Assembly (NCBI GenBank): GCA_019637175.1
Contig: JAHBWD010000026.1
Coordinates: 49,635-113,634 of the forward strand
DNA from: Labilithrix sp.
Lineage (GTDB): Bacteria > Myxococcota_A > Polyangia > Polyangiales > Polyangiaceae
Length of the DNA stretch: 64,000 nt
Reading direction: 5' to 3'
In this document: positions 16,819 to 25,107 of the stretch, in pieces
Numbering within the stretch: position 1 is the stretch's first letter
Layout: each line of letters starts with the position of its first letter
Notes under the pieces: model-generated
Seen by the model: the letters and a program-made list of their open reading frames with translations, nothing else
The model's database searches: none
What the model was told of the DNA's origin: nothing
Program-made: the position numbers and the translations under genes

Positions 16819-19098
16819 ATGATCTCCCGCTTCGCCGTCACTCTCTTCGTCAGCGCGACGCTCCTCTTCGCGTGTCAGCCGATGGTCGCGCGGATGATCG
16901 TCCCGCTGCTCGGCGGCGCGCCCGCGGTCTGGATCCTCTGCTCGCTCTGCTTCCAGGCGCTCGTCCTCGGCGGCTACCTGTACGCGCACGTCGTCGGATC
17001 GCGGTTCGGCGTGAAGACGCAGGTCATCCTCCAGCTCGCGCTCGTCGCCTCGGCGTTCCTCGTGCTGCCGGTGGTCGTCGACGAGGCGCTCGTGCAGTCG
17101 CTGACGGCCAAGAGCCGCTCGCTCGGCCTCCTCGCGGTGCTCCTCCGGTCGGTGGGCCTCCCGTTCTTCGTCCTCTCGACGACGTCGCCGCTGCTCCAGC
17201 GGTGGTACGCCGAGCTCGGCGAGACCGATCCCTATCACTTGTATGCTGCAAGCAACGCGGGCAGCATGCTGGCGCTCCTCGGCTATCCGTTCGCGATCGA
17301 GCCGTTCCTCGCGCTCCACGATCAGAGCCGCGTCCTTCACACCGCGTTCGCCGGCTACGCGCTCCTCATCGTGCTCTGCGCGATGAGCGCCGTGCGGCGA
17401 AAGCAAGAGGCGCGCGTCGAGGCGACGCCCGCGCCCGCCGGCGTCACGTCGAGCGACGGCGAGGCGCTCGCCGCGGCGAAGAAGGGCGCTTCCTCGTCGC
17501 GTCCTCCGCCGGCGACCAAGGAGGCGCTCTGGCGCGAGCGGCTCCTCTGGGTCGGCCTCGCGTTCGCGCCCTCGAGCCTGCTGCTCGGCGCGACCGAGTT
17601 CGTCACCACCGATCTCGCGAGCGTGCCTCTGCTCTGGGTCGTTCCTCTCGCGCTCTACCTCGCGTCGTTCATCGTCGCGTTCGCGAAGAAGCAGGTCGTC
17701 ACGCCCTACGTCGCGTCGCGCGCGCTCGCGCTCCTCGCCGCGATCGTCGCCATCAGCAAGCTCGCCGAGGTGCTCGGACCGGCGTGGCTCATCGTCGTGT
17801 GCCACCTGCTCCTGCTCTTCGTGGGCGCGGTCGTCTGTCACCGCGCGCTCGCGCTCCGGCGCCCTCACCACACCCGGCTCACCGAGTTCTACCTCTTGCT
17901 CTCGCTCGGCGGCGTGCTCGGCGGCGCGTTCAACGGCCTGCTCGCGCCCGTGATCTTCAACGACCTGCTCGAGTACCCGATCGCGATCGCGCTCGTCGTG
18001 CTCGGCCGCGCGGCCGTGGAGGAGAAGACCGATCCGCCGGAGCCCGCGTCGGCGAAGAAGCGCGACCTCGGCTACGGGCTCGCGCTCGCGGCGCTCACGT
18101 TCCTCCTCGTGAAGATCGCCGAGTGGACGCACTCGAGCCCGAAGCACTCGGTGATTTGGATGTACGTGCTGCCGGTGCTCGTGGCGTTCGTCTGGTCGAA
18201 GCGGCCGATCCGCTACGCGGTGGCCCTCGGAGGCATCCTCGTCGTGGGCAACGCGCACGGCGGCCTCACCGGCAGCACCATCCACAAGGAGCGCGACTTC
18301 TTCGGCGTGCTCAAGGTGCGTCGCGATCCGACCGGCAAGTACCTGATGCTCCTCTCGGGCAGCACCATCCACGGCGCGCAGAGCACCGACCCTTCGGCCA
18401 AGCGGATGCCGCTCACGTACTACTATCCGACGGGTCCCGCGGGCGACGTGCTCGGCGGCCTGCGCGGCGAGGGCGATCCGAGCGCGCGCGCGTCGCGTCG
18501 CGTCGGCGTGATCGGGCTCGGCGTCGGATCGCTCGCGGCGTACGCGAAGCCCGGCGAGTCGTGGACGTTCTTCGAGCTCAACCCGCGCTGCGTCGACATC
18601 GCGAGGTCGCACTTCTCGTACCTCTCCGACGTCCCCAAGGAGGTGAACGTCGGCATCGAGGTCGGCGACGCGCGCATCCGCGTGCGCGAAGGGGCCGAGG
18701 GGCGGTTCGATCTCCTCGTGCTCGACGCGTTCAGCTCCGACGCGATCCCGGTGCACCTCGTGACGCGCGAGGCGTTCGCGACCTACCGCCACGCGCTCGC
18801 GCCCGACGGCGTGCTGCTCGCGCACATCTCGAACCGCCACGTGCGCCTCGAGCCGATCTTCGCGGCGCTCGCCGCCGACGTCGAGTGGCTCGCGATCGGA
18901 CGCAACGATCGCGGCGTGACGGCCGAGGAGCGCGAGGCGGAGAAGACCGGCTCGCACTGGGTCGTCCTCTCGTCGTCGAAAGACGCGCTCGACGCGGTCG
19001 TGGCGAAGAACAAAGAGTGGCGCTGGCTCCCGCCGCCGTCTCGGCAGAAGGTCTGGACCGACGATTTTGCCGACGTGCTCGGCGCGATGCACTTCTGA
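16819..19098 (+). CDS. Fused membrane protein/spermidine-synthase-like protein
   Basis: 759 residues. About residues 1-200 and 240-490 contain some ten to thirteen membrane helices, interrupted by a charged loop (residues about 195-240). The C-terminal 270 residues are a Rossmann methyltransferase-like domain of the spermidine synthase type: IGLGVGSLAAYAKPGESWTFFELNP gives the nucleotide loop and LLVLDAFSSDAIPVHL the motif after strand four. Such fused proteins are common in bacteria and mostly of unknown activity; aminopropyl transfer has not been established for this type. It ends 54 bases before the VWA-FHA gene on the same strand. Confidence 0.85.
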   Translation: MISRFAVTLFVSATLLFACQPMVARMIVPLLGGAPAVWILCSLCFQALVLGGYLYAHVVGSRFGVKTQVILQLALVASAFLVLPVVVDEALVQSLTAKSRSLGLLAVLLRSVGLPFFVLSTTSPLLQRWYAELGETDPYHLYAASNAGSMLALLGYPFAIEPFLALHDQSRVLHTAFAGYALLIVLCAMSAVRRKQEARVEATPAPAGVTSSDGEALAAAKKGASSSRPPPATKEALWRERLLWVGLAFAPSSLLLGATEFVTTDLASVPLLWVVPLALYLASFIVAFAKKQVVTPYVASRALALLAAIVAISKLAEVLGPAWLIVVCHLLLLFVGAVVCHRALALRRPHHTRLTEFYLLLSLGGVLGGAFNGLLAPVIFNDLLEYPIAIALVVLGRAAVEEKTDPPEPASAKKRDLGYGLALAALTFLLVKIAEWTHSSPKHSVIWMYVLPVLVAFVWSKRPIRYAVALGGILVVGNAHGGLTGSTIHKERDFFGVLKVRRDPTGKYLMLLSGSTIHGAQSTDPSAKRMPLTYYYPTGPAGDVLGGLRGEGDPSARASRRVGVIGLGVGSLAAYAKPGESWTFFELNPRCVDIARSHFSYLSDVPKEVNVGIEVGDARIRVREGAEGRFDLLVLDAFSSDAIPVHLVTREAFATYRHALAPDGVLLAHISNRHVRLEPIFAALAADVEWLAIGRNDRGVTAEEREAEKTGSHWVVLSSSKDALDAVVAKNKEWRWLPPPSRQKVWTDDFADVLGAMHF

Positions 19099-19152
19099 CC
19101 TCCACGAAAGCTCGTGTTCGCGACGCCGAGGGGTCTGTGCAACCCTTTGGGG

Positions 19153-20760
19153 ATGGCGCTCACCCTGAAGGCGTGGCTCGATCGCACCTCCGTGAAGCCC
19201 GACGTCGACGCGCGCGCGCACGTCGTGCTCGAGGTCGAAGCGGCCGAAGGCGCGAGCGTCGGCGTCGAAGGGGAAAGGCCGCCGGCCACCACGGTGCTCG
19301 CGATCGACGTCTCGGGATCGATGCAAGGCGAGCCGCTCGATCAGGTCGTGCGCTCGGTCGATCTCTTGCTCGACGCGCTCCGGCCCGACGATCGCGTCGG
19401 CGTCGTCGCGTTCGCCGACGGCGCCTCGCGCGTCGCCGAGCCCGTCGCGGTCGACGCCGCCGGCAAGCGGCTCGTGCGCTCGCGGGTCGCGCGGCTCTTC
19501 GCCGAGGGGCACACCAACGTCGAGGCGGGGCTCGCGCTCTCCGCCGAGATGCTCGGCGCGCCGGCCGGGCGCCGGCACGGCGTCGTGCTCCTCTCCGACG
19601 GCGAGCCGAACGTCGGCGCGGCGACCGCAGAGGCGCTCCGCGAGGTCGTTCGCAAGCATCGCGGCGCGGCGTCGTTCTCCGCGCTCGGCTACGGCGTGAA
19701 GCACGACGAAGACATCCTCTCGGCGATCGGCGACGCCGGCGGAGGCGGCTACGCGTTCGTGCAAGACCCGGCGACGTGCGCCCGCGCTTTCGCGCGCGCC
19801 CTCGGCGCGCAGGCCGACGTCGTCGCGCGCGACGTCGAGCTCACGCTCGCGCCCGCCGACGGCGTCGAGGTCGTGCGGATGCTCGGCGGCGAGCCGACGC
19901 GGTTCGGGAGCGAAGGCTTGGTCGTGGCGCTCCAGGACATGGTGCCGGCGACGCGCCGCCTCGTCGTGGTCGAGGTCGCGATCCGCGCGCCGGGCGCCGC
20001 CAAGCTCCTCGCGACGATCCTGCGCGTCGGCCTCCGCTGGAGGCCCGTCGCGGGCCCGCCGGCGCGAGCTTCGGCCGACGTGAGCGTGGAGATCGCCGAT
20101 CGCGATCCCGCGCCGGTCGCCGAGGCCGTCACGCGCGTCTTGCTCGTGCGCGCCGACCGCGTGCGCGACGAGGCGCGCGCGCTCGCCGATCGCAGGCAGT
20201 TCGGCGGCGCCGCCGCGGCGCTGCGCGCGCTCCTCGCGGAGATCGATCGCTCACCGGGCTTCGTCGCGGGCGACGGCTCGGCCCTCGCCGAGGCCTACGA
20301 GCTGCTCGTCGACGAGGCGGTCGCGATGGAGCGCCGCCCCGACGCCGAGGCCTACGCGATGTTTCGCAAGAGCACGCTCGGGTCGAAGCTCGCGATGCAA
20401 GCGCCACCGAGCTCTCGAGGCGCGGCGAGCATGAAGCTCATCGAGCACACGGCGGGCGACTATCCCGTCGCGTTCATCGTCGTGAAGAGCGGACCCGACG
20501 CGGGCAAGCGTCATCGCCTGCGCGAGGAGTGCGTCATCGGGCGCACCGCGAGCGCCGACATCCCCCTCGCGCACGCGTCGATCTCGCGGCGCCACGCCGA
20601 GATCTACGCGCTCGAGGGCGAATACTGGGCGTGCGATCTCGGCTCGACGAACGTGACGAAGGTCAACGGCGAGCCGCTCGGCGCCGAGCCTCGCAAGCTC
20701 GAGCCCGGAGACGTCGTCGTCGTGGGCGACGTCGAGCTCGTCTACGAACAGAAGGCGTGA
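19153..20760 (+). CDS. VWA- and FHA-domain protein
   Basis: 535 residues, no signal peptide. After a short N-terminal strand region (VIT-like, residues 1-45) comes a von Willebrand A domain (about 50-215) with a complete metal site: DVSGSM, the Thr of GHTNVEAG and the Asp of LLSDGEPN. A middle helical region leads to a C-terminal FHA domain (about 445-530) with IGRT, SISRRHAEI and the LGSTN...NG turn. The pairing suggests a scaffold that gathers partners through metal-dependent contacts and reads phospho-Thr marks. Start ATG 19153 is chosen over an upstream GTG at 19114 because MALTLKAWLD begins the conserved fold. It ends seven bases from a convergent gene. Confidence 0.85.
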   Translation: MALTLKAWLDRTSVKPDVDARAHVVLEVEAAEGASVGVEGERPPATTVLAIDVSGSMQGEPLDQVVRSVDLLLDALRPDDRVGVVAFADGASRVAEPVAVDAAGKRLVRSRVARLFAEGHTNVEAGLALSAEMLGAPAGRRHGVVLLSDGEPNVGAATAEALREVVRKHRGAASFSALGYGVKHDEDILSAIGDAGGGGYAFVQDPATCARAFARALGAQADVVARDVELTLAPADGVEVVRMLGGEPTRFGSEGLVVALQDMVPATRRLVVVEVAIRAPGAAKLLATILRVGLRWRPVAGPPARASADVSVEIADRDPAPVAEAVTRVLLVRADRVRDEARALADRRQFGGAAAALRALLAEIDRSPGFVAGDGSALAEAYELLVDEAVAMERRPDAEAYAMFRKSTLGSKLAMQAPPSSRGAASMKLIEHTAGDYPVAFIVVKSGPDAGKRHRLREECVIGRTASADIPLAHASISRRHAEIYALEGEYWACDLGSTNVTKVNGEPLGAEPRKLEPGDVVVVGDVELVYEQKA

Positions 20761-20767
20761 GCTCGGC

Positions 20768-21757
20768 TCAGAACGAAGCGCGCCACCCGATCGACGCGGC
20801 GTTCGGCGTGACGAGGATCGGGACCTTCACCTCTTTCGACCCCGCGAAGTAGCCGATCGCGAGGCCGCCCGTCACCGCCGCGAGGATCGCGGGGATCGCG
20901 AGCGACGCGTACGCGTTGGATCGCTGCGCCTCGTAGTCCGACGCGAGCGCCTCCTTAACCGAGCGGCTCGTCGCCGCGTCGTAGTCGCTCTTCGTCGAGA
21001 GCGCGTTGCCGTACGTGATCGCGGGGATGACGGCCGCCGCGAGGGTCAGCGCGCCGCTCGCCCAGAGGACGGCCTCGCCGAAGGGGCGCTCGACGCGCGT
21101 CTCGTAGCGCGTCTCGCGCGGCGGGGCAGGGACGACGCGAGCGGCCTCGCGCGCGGCGATCTCGACGATCTCTCCCGCGCCGATCGCGACGGTCTTCGCC
21201 TCGGCGTCTTTGCCGGCGCCGATCCGGACGGTGTACGTCCCGGGATCGACGTAGGCCACGAAGCCCGAGAGCCGCGGGGGCGCGTTGCCGATCTGCACGA
21301 CGACCGGGCGCTCGATCACGGAGATTTTGATCCTCCCTTTGGTGGCGGCGAGCGCCTCGAGCCGCTCCTTCGCTTCGACGTCCTGCTTCTCGACGTTCGG
21401 CTCGAGCACCTCGCCCTCGTTGCGCCGGCGCTCGACCTCCTGCACGTACGACTCGAAATACTCGGCGGCCTTCGTCGAGTCGCGAAACGCGTCGTAGGCC
21501 CGCGCGAGGTTGAACGCGAGCCGATAGCCCTTGTCGGCCCCGAGCTCGCGATAGATCGCCTCCCAGATGAGGATGGCGGTCGCGTAGTCGCCTGCGCGGT
21601 ACTTCTCCATGCCCTGGCGGAAGCGCTCCCGGAGCGGATCGAGCGCGTCGCCTTCGGGGGTGGCGGCGTCTTGGGCCCAAGCGCGCGCGGGCGCGCCGAG
21701 CGCGACGAGCGCGACGAGCCCCATCGCGATCCAGCGGCGCTCAGAACGGATGATCAT
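20768..21757 (-). CDS. TPR/PEGA-like membrane protein
   Basis: 329 residues with a cleavable signal (LVALGAPARAWAQ). Residues about 40-140 are helical and TPR-like (GMEKYRAGDYATAILIWEAIYREL, LAFNLARAYDAF). A strand-rich PEGA-like segment follows (residues about 145-200; VAYVDPGTYTVRIGAG), then two hydrophobic helices (ASGALTLAAAVIPAITYG, AYASLAIPAILAAVTGGLAIGYFAG). This plan recurs in myxobacterial envelope proteins next to Ser/Thr kinases. Its start overlaps the end of the upstream kinase gene by 17 bases, so translation is probably coupled; a later ATG at 21724 is an alternative start that would remove the overlap. Confidence 0.7.
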   Translation of the reverse strand: MIIRSERRWIAMGLVALVALGAPARAWAQDAATPEGDALDPLRERFRQGMEKYRAGDYATAILIWEAIYRELGADKGYRLAFNLARAYDAFRDSTKAAEYFESYVQEVERRRNEGEVLEPNVEKQDVEAKERLEALAATKGRIKISVIERPVVVQIGNAPPRLSGFVAYVDPGTYTVRIGAGKDAEAKTVAIGAGEIVEIAAREAARVVPAPPRETRYETRVERPFGEAVLWASGALTLAAAVIPAITYGNALSTKSDYDAATSRSVKEALASDYEAQRSNAYASLAIPAILAAVTGGLAIGYFAGSKEVKVPILVTPNAASIGWRASF

Positions 21758-23195
21758 CGAGATCCGGAGGCTTCGCGCTGATCGCCGGCGCCGCCGGCGT
21801 CATCGTCTTGCTGCTCGCGCTGATCGCCGGCGCCGATGTCACCGGCCGCGCGATCGGCGCCCTCGCGATCGCGCTTGCGCTCGGCGGCGCGCTCGCGACC
21901 GGATTCACGCTCGTCGCGCTCGTCGCGCTCGCGCTCGCGGTCGGACTCGCGCGCTCGACAGGCGGCGCGCTCGCGACGGGAGCGCCGCTCGCGCTCACGC
22001 TCGGGTCCGGGGCGCTCGCTTCGACCTTGTCTGTGTCTCGCGCGACGAGCCTCCACGCGACGACGCCTGCCACGACCAAGCCCGCGATCGCGAGCCAGGC
22101 TCCCGCCTTGGGCGCGCGCTTGCGCGCATCGATCGCCTCGCGCCGCCCGCTCGCTTCGTCGCGCGGCACCGCGGGCAGCGCGCTCTCGCGGAGCTCCTTC
22201 GCCTGATCCGGCGCGACATCCTCCAGCGCTTCACGGAGCCGCCTTCGCCCTTCGGTCGCCTGCGGCCCGAAGTGCCTCTCGAGAAGCCCTCGGAGCTCCT
22301 TCGCGGCGCTCGCTGTTCCTTGGGGCACGAGCTTCGCGAGCGCGTCGGCGACCTCACCTGCGGTCGTCGGCCTGTCGCTCGCTTCGCGGGCCACGAGACG
22401 CATGTAAAGTGCAATCATTTCCGCGGGCGCGCCCTCGAGCGGCGGCGGCGCCTCGAGGGCGAGCTTGCGGATCACCTCCATGTCCGTCCCCGCGCCCCAC
22501 ATCCGGCGGAGGCTCGAGCACTCGTAGAGCACCGCGCCGACGCCGAACAGATCGCTCCGCCGATCGATCGGGTCGCCCATCGCCTGCTCGGGCGACATGT
22601 ACGCCGTCTTGCCCTTCACCTCGCCGGTCTTCGTGACGCTCTCGGCCTCGATCTTCGCGACGCCGAAGTCGAGCAGCCTGACGTGTCCGTCGTACGCCAG
22701 CATGACGTTCTGCGGTGAGACGTCGCGATGCACCAGCGCGAGCGGCTGCCCGTCTTTGCCGACGAGCTCGTGCGCCGCGTGGAGGCCCGCGCACACCTCG
22801 CCGAGCACGTACGCGACGAGCGAAGGATCGAGTTTGTCGCCGGCGTCGGCGAGCGCCTGGAGCACGCGCGAGAGCGGCTGCCCTTCGACGTACTCCATCG
22901 CGAGATAGAGCTCGCCGTCGATCTCGCCGAAGTCGTACGCACGAACGACGTTCGGGTGCTCGAGCAGCGCGGCGAGCTTGGCCTCGCGCATGAACATCTC
23001 GACGCGCCGCCCGTCGCGCGCGGCGTCGGGCAAGAGCCGCTTGAGCGCGACGACGCGCTGCGACTCCTCGTGGCCGATGTCGAGCGCCGCCTCGACCGAT
23101 CCCATGCCCCCGCGACCGACGACGAAGAGCGACCGATACTTCGCGGCCAGCCCGCCGGGACCCGAGCCGAGAGCTGCGGACTCGCGCGCGGCCAT
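21741..23195 (-). CDS. Receptor-type Ser/Thr protein kinase
   Basis: 484 residues. The kinase domain (about residues 20-285) shows GRGGMGSV (glycine loop), VVALKRL (lysine), HRDVSPQNVML (catalytic loop in the form typical of myxobacteria), DFGVAK and SPEQ. A proline-poor linker is followed by one membrane helix (AWLAIAGLVVAGVVAWRL, near 375) and an Ala/Ser/Pro-rich outer tail without a recognisable sensor domain. It likely phosphorylates FHA-binding partners. The open frame continues upstream beyond ATG 23195, but that part lies opposite the lectin gene and has no kinase similarity, so I start at MAARES. Divergent from the lectin gene with 27 bases between starts. Confidence 0.9.
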   Translation of the reverse strand: MAARESAALGSGPGGLAAKYRSLFVVGRGGMGSVEAALDIGHEESQRVVALKRLLPDAARDGRRVEMFMREAKLAALLEHPNVVRAYDFGEIDGELYLAMEYVEGQPLSRVLQALADAGDKLDPSLVAYVLGEVCAGLHAAHELVGKDGQPLALVHRDVSPQNVMLAYDGHVRLLDFGVAKIEAESVTKTGEVKGKTAYMSPEQAMGDPIDRRSDLFGVGAVLYECSSLRRMWGAGTDMEVIRKLALEAPPPLEGAPAEMIALYMRLVAREASDRPTTAGEVADALAKLVPQGTASAAKELRGLLERHFGPQATEGRRRLREALEDVAPDQAKELRESALPAVPRDEASGRREAIDARKRAPKAGAWLAIAGLVVAGVVAWRLVARDTDKVEASAPDPSVSASGAPVASAPPVERASPTASASATSATSVNPVASAPPSASAIARAPIARPVTSAPAISASSKTMTPAAPAISAKPPDLDDHPF

Positions 23196-23222
23196 CGTGA
23201 ATTCAGCGTAGCTTAATGGCCG

Positions 23223-24335
23223 TTGGACCTCCGCGCGAAGGTAGCTCTGGCGGTCGCGACCGCGACGATCCTCGTGGCCTTCGCGTCTTCGTGTCTGCCC
23301 GATCTGGCGGCCATCCCGCCCGACGACGCCTCCTTCGCGTTCCGCGGGTGCGGAGACGGCGTCATCGAGGCCCTCGAAGACGGCGGCGACGCCGGAGAGT
23401 CGTGCGATCCCGGCGACGCCGACGTCCAGGGATGCTCGAGCTGCAAGATCACGTGCGAGGGCACGCTCCTGCCGAACGGCCACTGCTACTTCCTCACGGG
23501 CGAGAGCGATCGATACGAGATCGCCGTCCAGGAGTGCGCGAGCCAGCGCGCGCACGTCGTCACCGTCGGCAGCCTCGAGGAGGCCGAGCGCGTTCGCGCG
23601 CTCGCCGGCGAGAGGGCGCACTGGGTCGGTCTCCTCTACAACGGCAGCCTGTCGGCGTTCGGCTCGGCGAACGTCGCCGAGCCCGGCGTTCCCCTCGCGC
23701 CCGCGAGCGGTCCTTGCGAGGGCTGCTTCGTCGTCGGCGCCGACGGCGGAGAGCTCCCGCCCGTCGCCGAGCTCGACGCGGGCCGCCTCGACTGCGTCGT
23801 GGCGACCGCGAGCGGATGGAAGCGCGCCGAGTGCAGCGGATCGAGCTACGCGACGATCTGCGAGCGCGAGCCGCCCGGCCGCCGCGCGAGCTTCGACTGC
23901 ATCGGCGGCAGCTGCTTCAACGTCGCCGCGACCGCGGGCGAGAAGATCTACTTCGTCGTCTCCTCGCCGTCCGATCCTGCCTCGGCCGAGTCGAGCTGCG
24001 CGCTCTTCGCCGGCGGCTCGCTCGTCGTGCTCCGCAGCGCCGACGAGCGCGAGCAGCTCGCCCGCGAGATCCTCGAGCGCTCACCCGTCCAAGGCCTCAC
24101 GCAGACGTACTGGATCGGCCTCTCGTCGGACGCCGGCGCGTGGACGTGGGCCGACGGCGTCGCGGCCGACGGTGACGGCGGCCGGCCGCTTCCGTGGGGC
24201 GATCGCCAGCCGAGCGCAGACGGCGGCGCGTACGGCTACATGCGCCTCGGCCTCGTCTACGACACGCAGCTCGCGTTCGCCGACGATCCGGCCGGCGCGC
24301 CGCGGGCTTACATCTGTCAGCGCCCGCCGTTCTGA
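23223..24335 (+). CDS. Lipoprotein with myxobacterial Cys-rich repeat and two C-type-lectin-like domains
   Basis: 370 residues. The signal ends in FASSC, a lipobox. Residues about 43-80 match the myxobacterial Cys-rich (DUF4215-type) repeat: CGDGVIEALED, SCDPGD, GCSSCK. Two C-type-lectin-like domains follow: one from HCYFLTGESDRYEIAVQEC to YATICE (about 83-218), the second from CFNVAATAGEKIYFVV to AYICQ (about 237-367), with WIGLSSDAGAWTWADG being typical of the fold. Ca-dependent sugar binding is possible but the usual EPN/QPD motif is not clear. The start must be TTG 23223, since no ATG or GTG precedes the signal in frame. It is divergent from the kinase, only 27 bases away. Confidence 0.78.
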   Translation: MDLRAKVALAVATATILVAFASSCLPDLAAIPPDDASFAFRGCGDGVIEALEDGGDAGESCDPGDADVQGCSSCKITCEGTLLPNGHCYFLTGESDRYEIAVQECASQRAHVVTVGSLEEAERVRALAGERAHWVGLLYNGSLSAFGSANVAEPGVPLAPASGPCEGCFVVGADGGELPPVAELDAGRLDCVVATASGWKRAECSGSSYATICEREPPGRRASFDCIGGSCFNVAATAGEKIYFVVSSPSDPASAESSCALFAGGSLVVLRSADEREQLAREILERSPVQGLTQTYWIGLSSDAGAWTWADGVAADGDGGRPLPWGDRQPSADGGAYGYMRLGLVYDTQLAFADDPAGAPRAYICQRPPF

Positions 24336-24340
24336 GCGAG

Positions 24341-24988
24341 CTACTTGCCGTCGGGCGTCGCGATCTTCTGCTTCAGGCGCTGCACGATGTACGGATAGCC
24401 CTGGCCCGGCGTCGTGAGCATGCGGTGGAACTGATCGTAGTAGTTCTTCGTCATGCTCGACCCCTCGGTGATGATGTCGATGGTCAGGTGCTGGTCGCCG
24501 TTCGACAGCACCATGTAGTCGACCTGAACCGGGGGCTCGCGCTTCTTCTCTTCGGCCTTGCTCTTCGCCTCGGTGCGGATCTTCGAGACGCGAGTCTCCG
24601 AGGCCTCTTTCGCCCCTCGATAGGTGACCTCGTAGTTCTTGGTCTTCGAGAGGTTCTTCTGGAAGTTCTTCTCGACGAGCTGCCTGAGCAGCCCCGTCAC
24701 CTCGGTCTGCTGCGCGGGCGTGAGCTGGTCCCAATGGTTGGTGCAGCTCGGCACGCTGATCGGGCACGGCTTGCCGAAGGTGCGCCGCGCGAGCTCGTCG
24801 TAGCTCACCATCTTGCCGATCGCCTGCTTCACCTGGTCGGCCGGAGCGCTCGAGTCGACGAGCCGCTTGATCTGACCGTGCTCCTTCTCGACGAAGTGCT
24901 GCGCGCCTTGCACGTCGGCGGAGGCATGGCTCACGAAGAGGCAGCAGGCGGCGAGGAGAGAAGCCGAGAGGTGGTGGCGGAGACGCAT
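24341..24988 (-). CDS. MlaC/Ttg2D-like periplasmic phospholipid-binding protein
   Basis: 215 residues with a signal peptide (SASLLAACCLFVSHASA). The mature part is mainly helical then stranded, as in MlaC: KQAIGKMVSYDELARRTFG, LTPAQQTEVTGLLRQLVEKNFQKNL, YEVTYRG, VQVDYMVL and YYDQFHRML fit the family. MlaC shuttles phospholipids between the outer membrane and an inner membrane ABC transporter. No mlaFEDB genes are nearby, so this copy is separate. I start at ATG 24988, where the signal peptide begins and GAGG lies about ten bases upstream. A 119-base gap to the histidine kinase gene makes a separate promoter possible. Confidence 0.85.
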   Translation of the reverse strand: MRLRHHLSASLLAACCLFVSHASADVQGAQHFVEKEHGQIKRLVDSSAPADQVKQAIGKMVSYDELARRTFGKPCPISVPSCTNHWDQLTPAQQTEVTGLLRQLVEKNFQKNLSKTKNYEVTYRGAKEASETRVSKIRTEAKSKAEEKKREPPVQVDYMVLSNGDQHLTIDIITEGSSMTKNYYDQFHRMLTTPGQGYPYIVQRLKQKIATPDGK

Positions 24989-25107
24989 ATCGTGTCGACC
25001 TCGTTCTAGTTCCCACGCAAAGCGGGGTGCGTTCAATGGTTCGTTGGACGACACCCCTACCAGCTCGATTCATGCCCGTAAGACGACTTCGAAGCCGATG
25101 CAACCTT

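Noticed and set aside
16872..20852. Open frame of more than 1300 codons overlapping the spermidine-synthase-like and VWA-FHA genes
   Set aside because: Its translation is Arg-rich and lacks domain features, while the overlapped genes have clear motifs in the other frame.
23196..23621. N-terminal extension of the receptor kinase
   Set aside because: The frame upstream of ATG 23195 lies opposite the lectin gene and has no similarity to a kinase or signal.
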